Notes under the pieces: model-generated
The model's database searches: none
Told to the model about the DNA's origin: nothing
The model's input: the letters and a program-made list of their open reading frames with translations, nothing else
Shown here: positions 8,726 to 21,600 of the stretch, piece by piece
Layout: each line of letters begins with the position of its first letter
Numbering within the stretch: position 1 is the first letter of the stretch
Origin: Parachlorella kessleri
Lineage: Eukaryota; Chlorophyta; Trebouxiophyceae; Chlorellales; Chlorellaceae
Length of the DNA: 41,767 nt
Direction: 5' to 3'
NCBI GenBank assembly: GCA_001598975.1
Contig: BBXU01003125.1
Span: forward strand, 1-41,767
Program-made: the position numbers and the translations under genes

Positions 8726-11700
8726 ATGGGGTTCCCAGGGCGGCCTGGGCGGCCCGGGCTGCAACCCAGTCTCGTGTGGATCCTTTCTGCTTGGATCACT
8801 TTCATGGCAGGCGGCGTCTGCGGCTACCTGCCTGTGGACAGCAGCATTGCTGGGAAAGTGGTCGTGCTGCAAGTGCCGTCAGGGGGATGCCTTGTCAGGT
8901 GCTCGGTGAGTTCAGCAGTTCGTACTAAGGGATGCCAGGCACGAGCAGTACCAGGTGGACTGGATATGCTGCTGGCAGACAGTGGGGCAGCAGAACCCCT
9001 TTTGACAGAGTACTACACGGTGCGACCCTCGCTTGCAGGATGTCGACAGCTGTGGCACATTTGCCGACGGCACCGCCGTGCCCAACAACATTTACTTGCC
9101 CAGGGACCAGCCTTGCGACCAGGCAAACAGCGAGGCTCTGTTCCTTGCGAAGTACAAGGGGCAGTTGCTGGGAAGCACGCTGGAGCCGGCGGTGCAGCTC
9201 CAGCACATTGCTACAGGGCTGTGCCTCACAGCGGAGCTGCCGCTGCTCACACCGGTATGGGCAGTGTTCAAGGTCATCTCAGTGTAATTTCTGCTGTTTG
9301 CATAAATGTGCTCTACAGTGCCAGGCACCCTCCTCATGTCGGACTTCTAAAACACTCATGTGGTAACAAAGTGCAGGGTGGTGATGAGCTTCTTGAGCTG
9401 CTGGCCCTGCTTGATGAGTCACCCAGCGCTGGCCTGAATGTCTTCCTGGACAACTGCCAGGCCATCCAGGGGCCTGACTTTGCCAGCTTGTGGGTCAGCC
9501 ACCCAAGCCGCGGCCTCATAAATGCAGGTCAGTGGGGGATGGTTTCTTTGCCAGGTGGCAATATAATAAATTGCCACCTTTGACGTACTCCCACAATTCT
9601 GCCTTCCCTGACTTGTAAGGAAGCAAATGCAGCCCATCTAAGTGCGACTCTAACGCAAGCTGTTGTTGCTGAACACGCCTGGCACTGACTGACAAAATTC
9701 CTCGCAGGTATCCATGACTCAGATACTGGCAACAGTACGGAGGCTGACTTTGCACTGGCAGTCTGTGGCAGCGACTCGCCTCTCAGCGGCAATGTGACCC
9801 CCAACAGCAGCACTGGGGTCACCAGCATGCGGTGTGCCCTGGAAGACCCTTATGGGTCTAATGCACTCCTGACTTGGCCGAAGGCACTTGACCAAGGTGA
9901 GTCCAGCCCCTCTGCTACTTTGCCGAGCATAGTAGTGACCATGGGAGTGTCAAGTGCAGCGCTACTGCTTCTCTGCCGAGCACTGTAATGACAGTGTGAA
10001 AGTTAAATGCAGCCCCTGTGCTTCTCTGCCAAGCTCTACATTCAGTGTGGGAACCTCGCTGCTGAGGGGTTTGCTGAATGTGGCATTGTTGTACTACTGT
10101 AGGGGCTGGTGTGTCTGCTGCAGTGGCACCCCCAAATTGCATGGTGCATTTCTCCAGGGCATGCAAAGGGTTGTGAACAGGCAATTTGCACTGGTATGCT
10201 CCACCCCAGAAACAAAACTTCGTTGGTTCCTGGCGGATCCCTGCCTGCAGCCTACAACATAACCGCAGACTACAACATTTCCCTGGGAGAGGTGGAGTTT
10301 GTGATGGCAGTGCCCACCAAGGCCAACGTGTCGGTCTTTGGCAACGTGTGCGAGGAGTATGGGGACGAGCCCTGCCCGTTCGTGGTAAGCCAGCAGGTTC
10401 ATACCTTGCCATATCAGGCCCCTGGGTCATCAGGGGGGGGGGGGGGAGACGGCTGAAAGTTTGCCTTGCAACTGCGGTGGTGATGGTAGGCAAACGGGCA
10501 GCTGTGTTGTGCAAGGGCCAGACGCATCCACTTCTAAACCCCCCAGGAGCTAAGTGCTTCGTGTCTGCTACCAGGTCACTGGAGGCGTTGGGGGCTCGGC
10601 TTGGTCGAGCAATGCGGAGGCCAATGAAGCGGTGCGAGCCAACCAGACCACCTTTGCGGCAGTCACCATGGTGACTTTCAAGCACAATGAGGTGGGCACC
10701 GGCTGGTTGCTGCGACTATGGCAGCTGGCTGCTAGACATGCATGCATTTCTTGGGCGCTCCCGGTACAGCCATGGTCCTCTCCTCTTCCCAGCCTTACTG
10801 CCCTCTCCTTGTCTTCTAGGTTACTCCAGGCAATCGCAGAGTTCCCGGGCTGTTGAGCACCTTTGAAAGCACTCCTCATCAAGCCTGAAAGCCCACCTAG
10901 AGTCTTGATTAAGGGTTGAGAATGGTTACTGCACAAAACAATAAACTTCCGGCTCATGCAGGCCGGTATCATAGCTATAGACCTCGCCTTCTCTGACGGC
11001 TCCCAGCGCTCCCTTGCGCCTCCCAGCGACGGCAAGCCAGCGCTGCCTTCTTGGGGCTACACTGGAGCCGGGTTCAGCGACAGCCCCATTAGCAGCAGCA
11101 ACCCGGCAAACTTCACAATCCGTACCAAAATCCCCGTGGTCATTGACCCCTACTTCATTACAACATGCACGCTGGCGCCAAATGAGACGATCGTGGACCT
11201 GCGCTTGTGGGGCAGCAGGTGCGGTCCCACCCCCAACACCTGGGTGGGTGGGTTCTGTTATTGCCGCTTGCATGAGCGGGTAAACCAGGAAAAGTCTGGG
11301 AGGGTGTCCTTAGCCCTATAGGACTGGGTGGCAGTGAGCTGCTCTTGGGTTACTAATGCCCTGAAGATTCGGTGTGCAGCTAAAAGCAGCCATCGAACCA
11401 TGCTGCAAGACTAGTAGTCCTCCAACGGGTAATGATAGGAACACCTGGCTTGCGCCAGCTGGGGTTCAAGCATCAACTTTGACTACCAACTGCTGTGCCT
11501 GTAGGGGCGTTAACCAGCTGCCTCGCATCCCGGACACCAGCGTGTTTGGTGGGCTGCAATGGAAAACTAACCGAGGCGGCGAGTGCATTGTGGGCGTCCG
11601 CAAGTGAGTGTGGAGCAGCACTCGGTGCAAGAGGGCTCCCTGGCGGCGAGAGCATAAGCGAGTGCCAGCATGGCCTTCAGCAAATTGTCGTCTCATTAGT

Positions 11701-14700
11701 GAGCAAACAAGGTGTCCCGCTCCATCCACCCGCTGCACCCATCGCCCCATTTTACGTCCTCCCCCAACCTAGGGCACAACCTATTCAATGAAACGCTTGT
11801 CTGAGGAGGTGTAGTCCAAAGTGCCCATGTGCCATGTACAGGGGCGGCATTGGTGGCATGCCCGAGCTGCAGCAAGTCCCCATTGGCAGCGGGCTGCTGG
11901 CTGGAGGGGTGGCCACCTGGGCTCCTGCCGGGACGAACAATGGCACTGAGCCTATCATTGGCATGTTTGGCTTGGTCTTCTTCGCGCCAGTGGAGGAGGT
12001 TGTGGTGAGTCGTCACCCTCCCCTCTTTTCGCCCTCTTTCTCGCCCCCCAGGAATTGTGCCCGCCATTCCCCTCTCCCTCATCCTGAATTGCAGCTAGAA
12101 TGCATAACTCATGGGGACGCCGGTTTCGCGTGTTCCCTGCTTGCGTGCGCTGCCTGCACAGGACCGCCCATGCAGGGGTTAGGGTGCCATGTCATGGTGG
12201 TGCTCCTTGCTTCCGGCCAATGCGTGTGTCCTTCCCCATGTGACCCGCAGCTCCAGCCCAGCATCGACCCTACAGCCGTGGCTGGTCAGGGGTCTGTCGA
12301 CCTCCAAGACCTAGCCGGGTCAAAGTGGTGCAACAACACTGGCTCAGCAGTGAACGGCTCCCTCACCTCCGCACCGGTTGTGAATGGGGACCTGATATGC
12401 AGTGCCACCTTCAATTACGAGATCCCCTCCACCCAGGGCTTCACAGGTGCGGAGACAGAGGGCTCATTAAATCCTGCAAAATGCTTGTTTCTTGATGGAC
12501 ATGCCCCAAGCTGAGCTCTTCAGACGGCCCGGCTGGGTGCAGTAGCATGGGGTGATACCTCCTAGGGGACCCAATCCTGGAGGTAGCCAGAGGCAGCACT
12601 GCAACTCTCACGACCACCCACCTTCAACTAATCCAGTCTAGCTTAGTCTATCCTGACAGCGCATGGCCACCTGACCATGCTGCCGTGACTCTCCCACAAC
12701 TGGGGACCCCTTCCAACTCCCTGTCCTCTGTAAAATCCTCACCCTTGCAGATTCCCTGGCCAGCGCCCCCACCCAGCTGCTCTCTGTCATCCTTTCCTCC
12801 CTGGTCACCAAGTCAACTGTGGAGGCGGGCCTCATGGGAGTAACAACTGCCGGGCTGTGGGCAGAGGCCCCGTATGCAGCGCTTGATGCTGGGACTGTCC
12901 AGCGGCCTCCTGCTGATGTGGTGGTGGACCAGACTTCAGCAGGTCAGTCAGTAGGCGAACTTGGGTAATAGCGCCCATTAGTCAACGCACGGTTATGGAG
13001 ATAGCTTCTATGCTGCATGCAGCGACAGTGGTTGTTGAAAGCACGCAGCGGAGCTGTAGCAGTCAGCCTGCCAAGAAATGGCATGCGGGCGCAATCACCA
13101 TGCTTGGTGGTATGGTGCAGACGTCACCTATATATACAAAAGTGTAAACTTCAAGCTCGGCCTGTATCCCTGGGGTATGGGTAGCAAAGGGCTGGCTGCG
13201 ACCTTGCAGGTTTGGAGCTGGACTTCCAGATAACTGCTCCACCGGGAACGGTGCTGCAGCTGCAACCCCAGCAGTTCAAGGGCAGCTTCAGTGTGCCGTA
13301 CACAGGTATGCGCAACACGCAGCCGCGTGCGCCTTCCTCACTTTGAAGTTTTCTCCTTTCAATGCAACCTTGCTAGTAATATGGCAGCTAGTGTACACCC
13401 TTGGGCGAGCAGTGCAAATAGACAGGGTAATCCCTACCCCAAAGGCAGCCGCCGTTCTGCAGCTGTTCCTATGAAACGCTGAGCACCCTCCTCCCCTCCA
13501 CCTGCTGTCGCTCCTGGGGACCCCAAGTTTTGCGTCTCCTCGTAAGCAGCCCTCCCTTGCCCTGGCGTCCACCTGCACAGGCTTGGTTACCTTCCGGCTG
13601 GAGGGCGGCGCCCAGTACAGCTTCCCCGCCTCCGGCACCTACTCTGGCACCGTGGCCAGCAAGCTGGTGGTGAAGGCCCACCTGATCCAGGGCAGCCTGA
13701 CACCCTCCCCTGGCCCCGCCCCTGGCCCCCAGCCTGCGCAGCCTCCCGAGCTGGCGCCCTCCCCTCAGCCAGGGGCGCCCTCTCCAGCGGTGGCGCCCTC
13801 ACCGGCAGCTGGTGCGCCCTCGCCGGCTGCTGTGGCCCCGTCGCCAGAGCTGGCGCCTGCGCCCGCACCAGCCCCCGTCCCGGCGCCTGCGCCTGCGCCA
13901 GCACATGTTGCCCCAAGCCCCACCCAAAGGTGAGGGAGGTCCCCTGCTTGGGAGCATGCAAGCTGGCGTCCATGTCCACAAGCTGCCAAGGCATATCCAG
14001 ATTAGTAGATTAGCGTAGATTAACCGTGGCGCATGGTGACGATGCAGTGCAGTGAAGTTAGAGCTGCATGCTGAGAGACGCAAGTCGAGGGTGCTGAGCG
14101 CTGTGTTGCCCCTTGCATGTGGCACAGCCCGCCTCCGCCTGTTCCCTCCCCGCCTGTGGTGTCCCCTCCCCCGCCGCCGGCTGCAAGCCCGAGCCCTCTG
14201 CCCCCTCCGCCGTTGCCCCCCACTCCTTTGCCCAGCCCCCCTCAGCACCCATCTCCGCCGCCCCCCAGGCGAGCTGTTAACCGAGTAACCCTCTAGCAGT
14301 CGCTTGCGCATTACACAGTGCCGCCCCACCACCCTTTGCAAGTTTGCCCGTACTGTGTTTGTTTGTGTTTGTGTGTATTGTGTTTCTCCATGCGTAACTA
14401 CCTGATATATGCATCAGTTGCCTCGAACGTTGTAGTATACATGTTACCAACATGAACGTGGTCTCATGTCCCTGTGTGCAGCCCTCCCCCTCCCAGCCCC
14501 GAGCTCTCGCCTCCCCCGCCCAGCCCTAGTCCCAAGGCTTCGCCTCCCCCTCCCAGCCCAGAGCTCTCTCCACCTCCTAGCCCTAGCCCCAAGATGTCGC
14601 CTCCCCCTCCCAGCCCTGTGGCATCCCCTCTTCCCCCGAGGTGGGCAGGCTTTGTCGCTGGATGCTTTCGTGGACTGTGCGCCGTCCCTGACCGGCAGCT

Positions 14701-16155
14701 TTGTATGGAAGACCTGGTGGCCTTGTTGTGCAGCCTTAGCGTGCTTGTCTGCTAATACTAATATGTATATATGACAATTCGTATGTTACCGTGTGTTTTC
14801 TGCAGTCCACCTCCCCCTTCTGCAAGCCCACCCCCTCCCTCGCCTCCACCTCCCTTGATGAGGTATGCTGCGTGCCGAGTCATGCAAGTGCTGCCCTGAG
14901 GACTAGAAGCTCCCTGCTTGACATCCTCACCATGCCAAATGTCAGGTGGCTGAACTTTTACTCATAGGCAAACCGCATTGCTGGGATCCATTGCAGCCCG
15001 CCACCACCGCCCCCTTCGCCTGTTGCGAGTCCCCCATCCCTGCCGCCACCCTCCCCGGTTGCCAGCCCCCCACCGCCCCCGCCACCATCCCCTGTGGACA
15101 GCCCCCCGCCGCCTCTAGCCAGGTGCGCAAGGCTTTCAAGCAGCAGCGGTGTCCCTTTGACTGCTTTTGGTCCCTGACAGCCCAGTCATTTACTTGTTAC
15201 ATGTTGACTTTTAATTGTGGGGAAGGACCAGGGGCAGTCCTGCACCCGATCAGCAGCTCCCTTGTGCGCTTCAATGTGTCAAACAGGCAAGGTTTGCTAC
15301 AGCTGCACTTCATCTCTTAGCTCCTGGCATTGTCTTGAGTTATACGGTTGCTTGAGGTGTGAGCCTGTGCATCCAGCACCTGAGCTGTACCTGCTGCCTG
15401 TCTGCAGCCCGCCGCCGCCCCCACCTCCTTCCCCCATTGCCAGCCCACCCCCGCCGCCACCACCCTCCCCGGTTGACAGCCCCCCGCCACCCGTGGCAAG
15501 GTGCGTGGCAACACCGACAGTCACAAGTGGGGAGAGACAGCAGGAGAGACAGCCCGCCGAGAAAGTCCTTTGTGACTAGAAGCACAAACAACTGATACTG
15601 GGACCAGAAGGCACTGGCAGCAACGTCTGATCACCCAAATGTCAAGTTTGACTATGTAATTACCTAACTCCAACTGGCTTTTCTTACTGCTGCCCCTGCT
15701 TCAGCCCCCCGCCTCCATCCCCACTTCCCCCCAGCCCTTCGCCGGTGCCAGAGCTGGCGCCTTCGCCTGTGGACCCCCTGCCTTCCCCCGCTCCACTTGC
15801 GACCTTGGTACCCCAGGATGTGTCACCATCCCCTATGGATCCTGCCACATCCCCGGCAACAGATGTGTCCCCAGAGCCGCAGACAGAGTCCCCAGCAGCA
15901 GGAGTGGTCCCACCCTCCGACCCAGGCACAGCCAGCATCACGAGCATTGGCCACGGCATAGCAGCTTCCCCTGTCGCGGGGCACTCGCCCAAGCCTGGCA
16001 AGTCGCCTTCCAGAGGTGGCAGTCAGGCCTTAGCCCCAGCACCGGCGCCTGGGCATAAGGGGCCACGGGATGTCCTGGCGCCTGCGCCCTCGCACAGTCA
16101 TGAGGCGGGGGATGACGCGCCGGCGCCAGCACCCGAGCAGGAGCTTCACTCGTGA
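8726..16155 (+). CDS. Secreted N-glycosylated ectodomain with hydroxyproline-rich-type stalk
   Basis: Exons: 8726-8905, 9039-9254, 9377-9527, 9708-9896, 10251-10384, 10575-10691, 10962-11218, 11505-11603, 11842-12004, 12251-12446, 12751-12942, 13210-13305, 13581-13929, 14128-14268, 14482-14640, 14806-14862, 14997-15122, 15408-15500, 15705-16155. All phases match, giving about 1121 residues. The N-terminus has a hydrophobic stretch (PSLVWILSAWITFMAGG), a probable signal peptide. The next ~650 residues carry many N-x-S/T sequons (GNST, YNIT, NISL, NVSV, NQTT, NFTI, NETI, NNGT) and scattered Cys. The last third is Ser-Pro and Ala-Pro repeats as in algal hydroxyproline-rich glycoproteins. The ectodomain is not a family I can name; a GGVGG-S segment and later IIGMFG-like strands are faintly reminiscent of jacalin folds, which is a weak guess. 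A wall or matrix role is inferred. The start is uncertain: no in-frame ATG precedes 8726 before a stop at 8675. Exon 14 has a GC donor. Confidence 0.8.
9897..10062 (+). repeat. Three 53-bp tandem units in intron 4 of the glycoprotein gene
   Basis: Units begin near 9904, 9957 and 10010. Each starts cagc(c/g)c, followed by a ctgct(a/t)ct(t) variant, tgccgagca or tgccaagct, and a variable gtg-rich tail. The array starts directly behind the 5' splice site. Confidence 0.8.
10433..10446. repeat. G14 homopolymer in intron 5 of the glycoprotein gene
   Basis: Fourteen consecutive G residues lie about 50 bp into the intron. The length is prone to slippage and sequencing error. Confidence 0.9.
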
Positions 16156-16806
16156 GCGAAGCTATCACCAGTAAGTAGGGTAGCGTCGTCGACATCCAGC
16201 ATGATGTCTTAGTCCACCATTAGAAGATAACAAATTACGGTTGATGGCTGACACAAACACCGCCGAGGGCGGTTGTTGAGAGAGCTAAGAGAAACGTGAC
16301 TGAAGCAGAGCTCACTTATAGTGCTAGGCTAGACAGCTCCGGCGTATTGCAGTTGACTGACAGCTAGGTCATGCTGTTGCATTGCTAGTACAAACCTTAG
16401 AACAGTCACAGTAGATACTAGTTGAAGTGTGCTTTGCGCAAATCCTTTTTGGTACTTCTGACAGTCAACCAGCAGGTTTGGCATCTTGTGTCCTTCATTG
16501 TATATGTGGAGCTTGCTAGCGTGGCATAATCTCCTTCCTTCGATTCTTTCCAGCTGCGGCACCAGCCCAGCTGCGTTGTGTTGCTGTCGAGCTGCTGAGA
16601 TAGGCAGATGCTGTCTGTAACAGGCATATCAATTAATGTCTAGACATTCTCGCGACACACCTTGCCAAGAGACGTAGATAATCAAACATGAGGCGGACTA
16701 GCCAGGACGTAATATTCCATGTGCAAGGTCGGCTCATCTATGGCACATCTATAACTCCCTACTATCACCACGTGTGACGGACTCCACAGAGGCAGCCCTA
16801 GGAGCT
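16156..16806. other. Convergent 3' intergenic region
   Basis: The region lies between two genes transcribed toward each other, so it holds both 3' UTRs. A TGTAA motif (the usual green-algal polyadenylation signal) on the plus strand at 16616-16620 could serve the glycoprotein gene. No clear counterpart for the minus-strand gene and no coding exon was found. Confidence 0.5.
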
Positions 16807-18422
16807 TTAGACTGAAGCCTGGCCTGTGTATGGCTGGTAGCCTGCCTTAGTGGCTTGGCTATCGATGCCAGGAGTGCTTTCTTCGTAAGAGAACAAGGGG
16901 TGTTGCTCCACTGTACCGTCTTTTATTGCCTGCAAACATATAGCAAATTGCCGAGTACAGTCATCATCAGCATACCACATTAACCAAAGACTGTTCGTCA
17001 GATCCAACTCGGGAATACAAAAGGGAATACAAAAGATGCTTCAGGGAAGTGTTGCAGTGTGGATAGTAACTTGTAGCAAATGTCTGTGGGACGCCTTGTC
17101 TCCTGAAGTAGGAAACTATAATCCTTACCTTCACAAGGCTAGAGTTTGTGTAAAGCATCCACAAACCAACCTGCACCAGCAGCCCAGCTTGTGATGGCTT
17201 AACACTCGCTACCATGCTTTGCTGGAAGACCTGTTTGCACCATGAACCGTTTGGCAGAGCATAGAGAGCAGGGCAGGCGAACTACCGTGCCCCACTTACC
17301 AACACTGTGATCAGGCTGAACTGATATGCACCCAAGGCCAGCACCCCAAGGCCCACCGCCACTGCAAGGCCAGCAACAATCCTGGCGGCTAGGTGCTCTC
17401 CTACGCCCAGCAGCAACAGGCTGCCCGCCAGGATGCGGCCCCCATCAAGGGGGTAGGCTGGCAGCAGCAGGTTGAAGGCTGCCAGCATGACGTTCAACTG
17501 CAGGCGCACAGTGAGAGCGCGAGGTGGTGGAGGCGTGTAGACAACCTTCTGTGGATGCTGGCACCTGTATTAGAACTAGCCTGTGCGCCACCTTTGTTGC
17601 CTTACACAGCCGGCAGGCGAGACCCCAGTTGCGACTCACCCAGCAGGCGCCAACCAAAAGCGCTACCCAGAAATGGTCTTGAGGAGAAGGGATGCTGAAA
17701 GGTCCAGGGAACACCAGCCTGCCATAAGTGGCATATGACACAGGAAGGAGGAGCACAAACCACAGCAGGAACTGTGGTATGTGAGTGAGCGGGCCCATGA
17801 TGGCCACAAAGAGATCCACTGCAGTGCAAAAACAACACCTTCGATTCAGTGCTAATCGTTGCAGCCACCCAGTGGAGGTACGCACTACCGTGCCCAGCGC
17901 TAGGGATTGCGCAACGGTTGGATAGCTGGGTCGCGCGTGAGTTGGCTGGTGTACAAGGCTTTGGAGGAGAGTGGAGCCGTCTAGCAGGTAGCGTCTAGCA
18001 GACAGGTAGCAATCGCTTACCTGGTGCTCACGCTCACCTTTGGGAGACGCGCTGTGCCCAATGAAAGCAAGCCCCCCTAGGGGCCAAAGCAGTATGCCAT
18101 GTGCTTCGCTGCCAGCCCGCCGTGCCGCCAGGCTGTGGCCTAGCTCATGGGTGAGCACCGTTGCGAGCAAGATTGGGCCGTACAGAAGTGAAGCCCATCC
18201 CAGTGTGGCAAGGTTCCAAGGAGACTGACTCAGCAGGGAGAAGAGCAGCACTACAGGGAAGGTGACTGCAACAAAGGCACAGTGTGAGCCAGCAAACTGA
18301 TTGGAATTCGGTGTAGCGTGCTTGTACAGCCAGGATGTCGTGGAGGTCTGCTGCGCCTTACCATGTAAACGGACAGGGATGCTTGCTATACTTCCAAGGG
18401 GAATAGAACCGTCCTCAAACAT
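16807..18422 (-). CDS. M50 family membrane zinc metalloprotease (site-2-protease-like)
   Basis: Intramembrane protease of the compact bacterial/plastid type (SpoIVFB/Rip1-like); substrate unknown. Exons (minus): 18422-18362, 18265-18038, 17818-17640, 17497-17300, 17170-17129, 16929-16807. Phases match; 276 residues. HELGH is at residues 60-64 in a hydrophobic segment (LLATVLTHELGH), and the second metal-site motif LPAYPLDGGR has its Asp at about 174. Between them is GPLTHIPQFLLWFVLLLP, the usual membrane segment after a VAIMGP motif. The C-terminus AIKDGTVEQHPLF matches the short cytosolic tail typical of this subfamily. The ATG at 18422 is preferred because the sequence starts PLGSIASIPVRLHG, like family N-termini; no transit peptide is visible. 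It shares a 236-bp divergent upstream region with the Gln-rich gene. Confidence 0.88.
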
Positions 18423-18658
18423 GGCGGAGGTTGTGATCAAGGCTCCTGGGAGCGTTTTTCACTGCACCTCGGAGCGTTGTTTTTGTTTTTCAATCACCAT
18501 AAATATGAAAGCTCGGCATTGCAGGGCTTTATTTGAGCCTGCTTTGACTGCTGACCAGCTGGAGGCGCGAGTTCCACATGTGATTTACCCTGTGAGAAAT
18601 AATATCGCTCCCTCACAGGGCGCTTATATGCCTTTGGAATGTGTGGGTTCTTGTGACG
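18423..18658. promoter_or_regulatory. Compact bidirectional promoter region
   Basis: Only 236 bp separate the ATG codons of the minus-strand M50 gene and the plus-strand Gln-rich gene. Both promoters and leaders must fit here unless non-coding exons lie elsewhere. A T-rich tract (ttgtttttgtttttc, about 18477-18491) is the only marked feature. Confidence 0.55.
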
Positions 18659-21600
18659 ATGGATGAAGGTGGCTTCAGCACCATCTTGAAAGAGGCAGCC
18701 GAGCGCAGGAGGTGGGTTTCGAGAGCGTGGTTGCAAACAAGCCGACTGCTGAGTGAAACGCCCCTATCTCTATACCGCTCACACGCTGGGTGGGTTCTGC
18801 AGACGGTTTGAGGAGCTCCAAAAGAAGTTGGACGAGGAGGATAGAGCCAAGGTGTGTTCGGGACGCTCGTCTGACACTCTATTGTCAAACAGGACGATGT
18901 GCTGAAGTTGAAAAAAATGGGATAGTCTTGCCGCTGAGCCAGTGCAACACTGCGCTGCTGGAGAGCAGGCCCAACAGGCTTTGGAAGACCGCCGGCGCAA
19001 CAGGAAGCAGGCGGACGAGAGAATTCGCCATCCAAACTACAAGCCGCCCCCAAAGCGTGTGCACAAGAAACCTGAAATTGCGGTGCGGGCAGCGGGGCCT
19101 CAATCACAAGAAGAGTACGAACAGCAGCACCAGCACCAGCACCAGCACCAGCAGCGGCAGAAGCAAACACCAAGCCAGCAGCGGCAGCGCTGGGCGGCGG
19201 CCCAGGAGGATGCTAGACGGCGTGATGCTGCTGAGCAGCTCCGTGCAGCCAGGAGGGTTGACCTGCGTGGCTTCCTGGCACAACAAAGGGAGCAATCCCA
19301 TGCCCCGGTAAGAGTTGATGATGAAAAGCAAAGCGGGGATCTCCAGGTTTCCGCGCTTGACCCGCGGGATGGGTGCTCGCTGCACTCTTGCCTGGGCAGG
19401 TTGTTTCCATGACTCATGAACCTCAGTTAGTCATGCATGTTGCCCTGCAGGCAAGTCAGCCCCTGGATTGGCCGCCAAGCCCGGACAGCCAGGAAGCGGG
19501 GCCCCTTGATGCTTGTGCTGGCAGCAAATCGCCAGCCAGGGTGCAGAGACCTGCGTTGTGTTGGCAAGCAGTGAAGAAGGAGGCGCAGCAGGGATTCCAG
19601 GAGCTCATGAGGCAGGCTGGGCTCCCGGTAAGGCTGATGCCAGTAGCCTGCTGCTGCCATGCCCACAACCTGCCGGCATAGAAATGGAAGCTTACAAGCC
19701 TGCCGGCTGGCATTCAATTATTGCCTAAGCAGTCCTGTGGCTTACCAGAACTGAGCTCTAGTAGCTGACTGCAGGTCAATGCAGGCTTTAGTCGGCCCAG
19801 CAGCTTTAGTGTTCGGCACAAGCCAGCAACACAGCCACTGGGCGTCCCAGCCCATACCCAGGAAGAGCATGTCGCTGTTGCTCACTACCCTGATTCCATG
19901 TTGCGGGAGCTTGGGTTGTTAGAGGCCAATCTCACAAAATGTCCCGCAGTCGAGCGGTCTTTGTCCGTTGCTGCAGCGGAGGAGAGCCAGAGTATCCCTG
20001 GGAGTGTGACAGCCAAAAATGGCAAGATGGGCTGCCCAGGCCCCTTTCATCAGCCACCTAGTTACCATGATGCGGCAGGGGAGCCTTTGCATCAGCAAGT
20101 GGGGTTGCCCCAGCCCGACCGCAGTGTCAGCCCCAGCCTGGCTGCGGTCTCACAAGACGGGACGCAGTCAAAACAGTTGCGACTGATGCGGCTAAACTCT
20201 GATACAATGGCTAGTATGGAAGGGTTGATAAGCACCCGTTACCGGCCGTTTCCAGAAGACGAGGATGCTTCGGAGCAGCATGAGCAGCACTTGGTGCATG
20301 GCCCTGCAAAACAAGTGAGGGAAGCTGAGCCATGCGAGCAGGAGGCAGATGCTTGTGCCTCACAGGTTCAGGAAATCGCTCAGCCGTCCCAGCAGCCAGT
20401 ATTGCAGTGGGTATGGCCTGACAGGCTTGACTGTCCCACAGCACAGCCGCCAGTCCAGCAGGACAGCGCAATGGCTCTGCCTTGGCAGACGAGCTGCTCT
20501 CAGGGAGGCTCAGCAAGCTTGCAAACTTGCTTCTCTCTGCTGGGTTCTTCATCAGGCTTGGAGGATCCAGCGGATGGTGACTTGCCTCGTTTGGATTCCC
20601 CTGCCTGGGAGACCATGCTAGATTGGGACAGCACTGAGGGCCACAGCAAGGACAGCAGCAACTGGGGTGGCTTGGCTGGCAGCATTGGGTCAGCTGTTAG
20701 CACAAACAGTTGTGGAGCTACGGCCGACAGACTGACAGGGCTGGAGCAGGGGGTGCACCAGCTGCAGCAGCTGAAGGGTGACATTGAGCAGGGACTTGCT
20801 GGGCAGCTGGGTTGTAATAGTCCTGAGCCGCCGTCCCGCATTGGCGTTGCGCTCCGCGTCAGCTGCATGGAGCAAGTGGAGCAAGGCAGGCAAGGGAAGG
20901 GAGAGGCAGCCTTGCAAGCTCGAGAGCCAACCCTTGCTTTCATGGGTGGTTCTCAGTTAGAAGCTGACAGGCAGTACTGGGAGGCAGAACATGAAGCAAC
21001 TATTAAATTGGCAGCGGAGCATGACTATGTGAATGTGCCTCTCGACCCAATAGACAGCAAGCAAGTGCAGCGGGGTACTCAGCAGCCGGACCAACAGGCG
21101 GCAGCCGACCAGCAGCAGCAGCAGCACCACCAACAGCTACAACTGACCAGCCTGATGGACGTCACTCAAGGGCCTGCAGAGGGGCACCAGGCTTCTGGAG
21201 CTGGTGGTAGCGAGACTGTGCCTCAGCAGGCGCGGTCCTTCCTGCAACAGGCCTACACACTGATCTCCCGGCTGAAGAACAACTCTAGGCAGGCCTCCAG
21301 CCCAGACAGACAGGTGCATGCCTCTGGGCTACACACAACACCGGATGTAGCTGAGGTGCAACTGTCAGGTTGTGATGTCATTGCAGCTGCTGAACGAGGT
21401 ATGCCACGACCAGCAGCCGCGGTTGGGGAGCCGTCCAGCAGCGCCCAACAGTGTCAGCCATTTCCTGCGTCAGCTGTTGGAGCTGCTTCACCGAGACCGG
21501 CAGTGGCCCCAGGCAGTGACTTGTCGGCGCCTGGTGCAAGCAACCGCAGTGAAACGTTCCTGCACCGGGTTTCCAGGCAGCTCATGCAGGCAGGCAGCCA

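Noticed and set aside
10801..10860. Small extra exon of the glycoprotein between exons 6 and 7 (after tcttctag)
   Set aside because: Including it breaks the phase match between exons 6 and 7, and no donor of suitable phase follows before an in-frame stop.
20211..20943. Minus-strand open frames opposite the Gln-rich exon
   Set aside because: Open antisense frames are expected opposite CAG/GCA-rich coding sequence; no splice or domain support.
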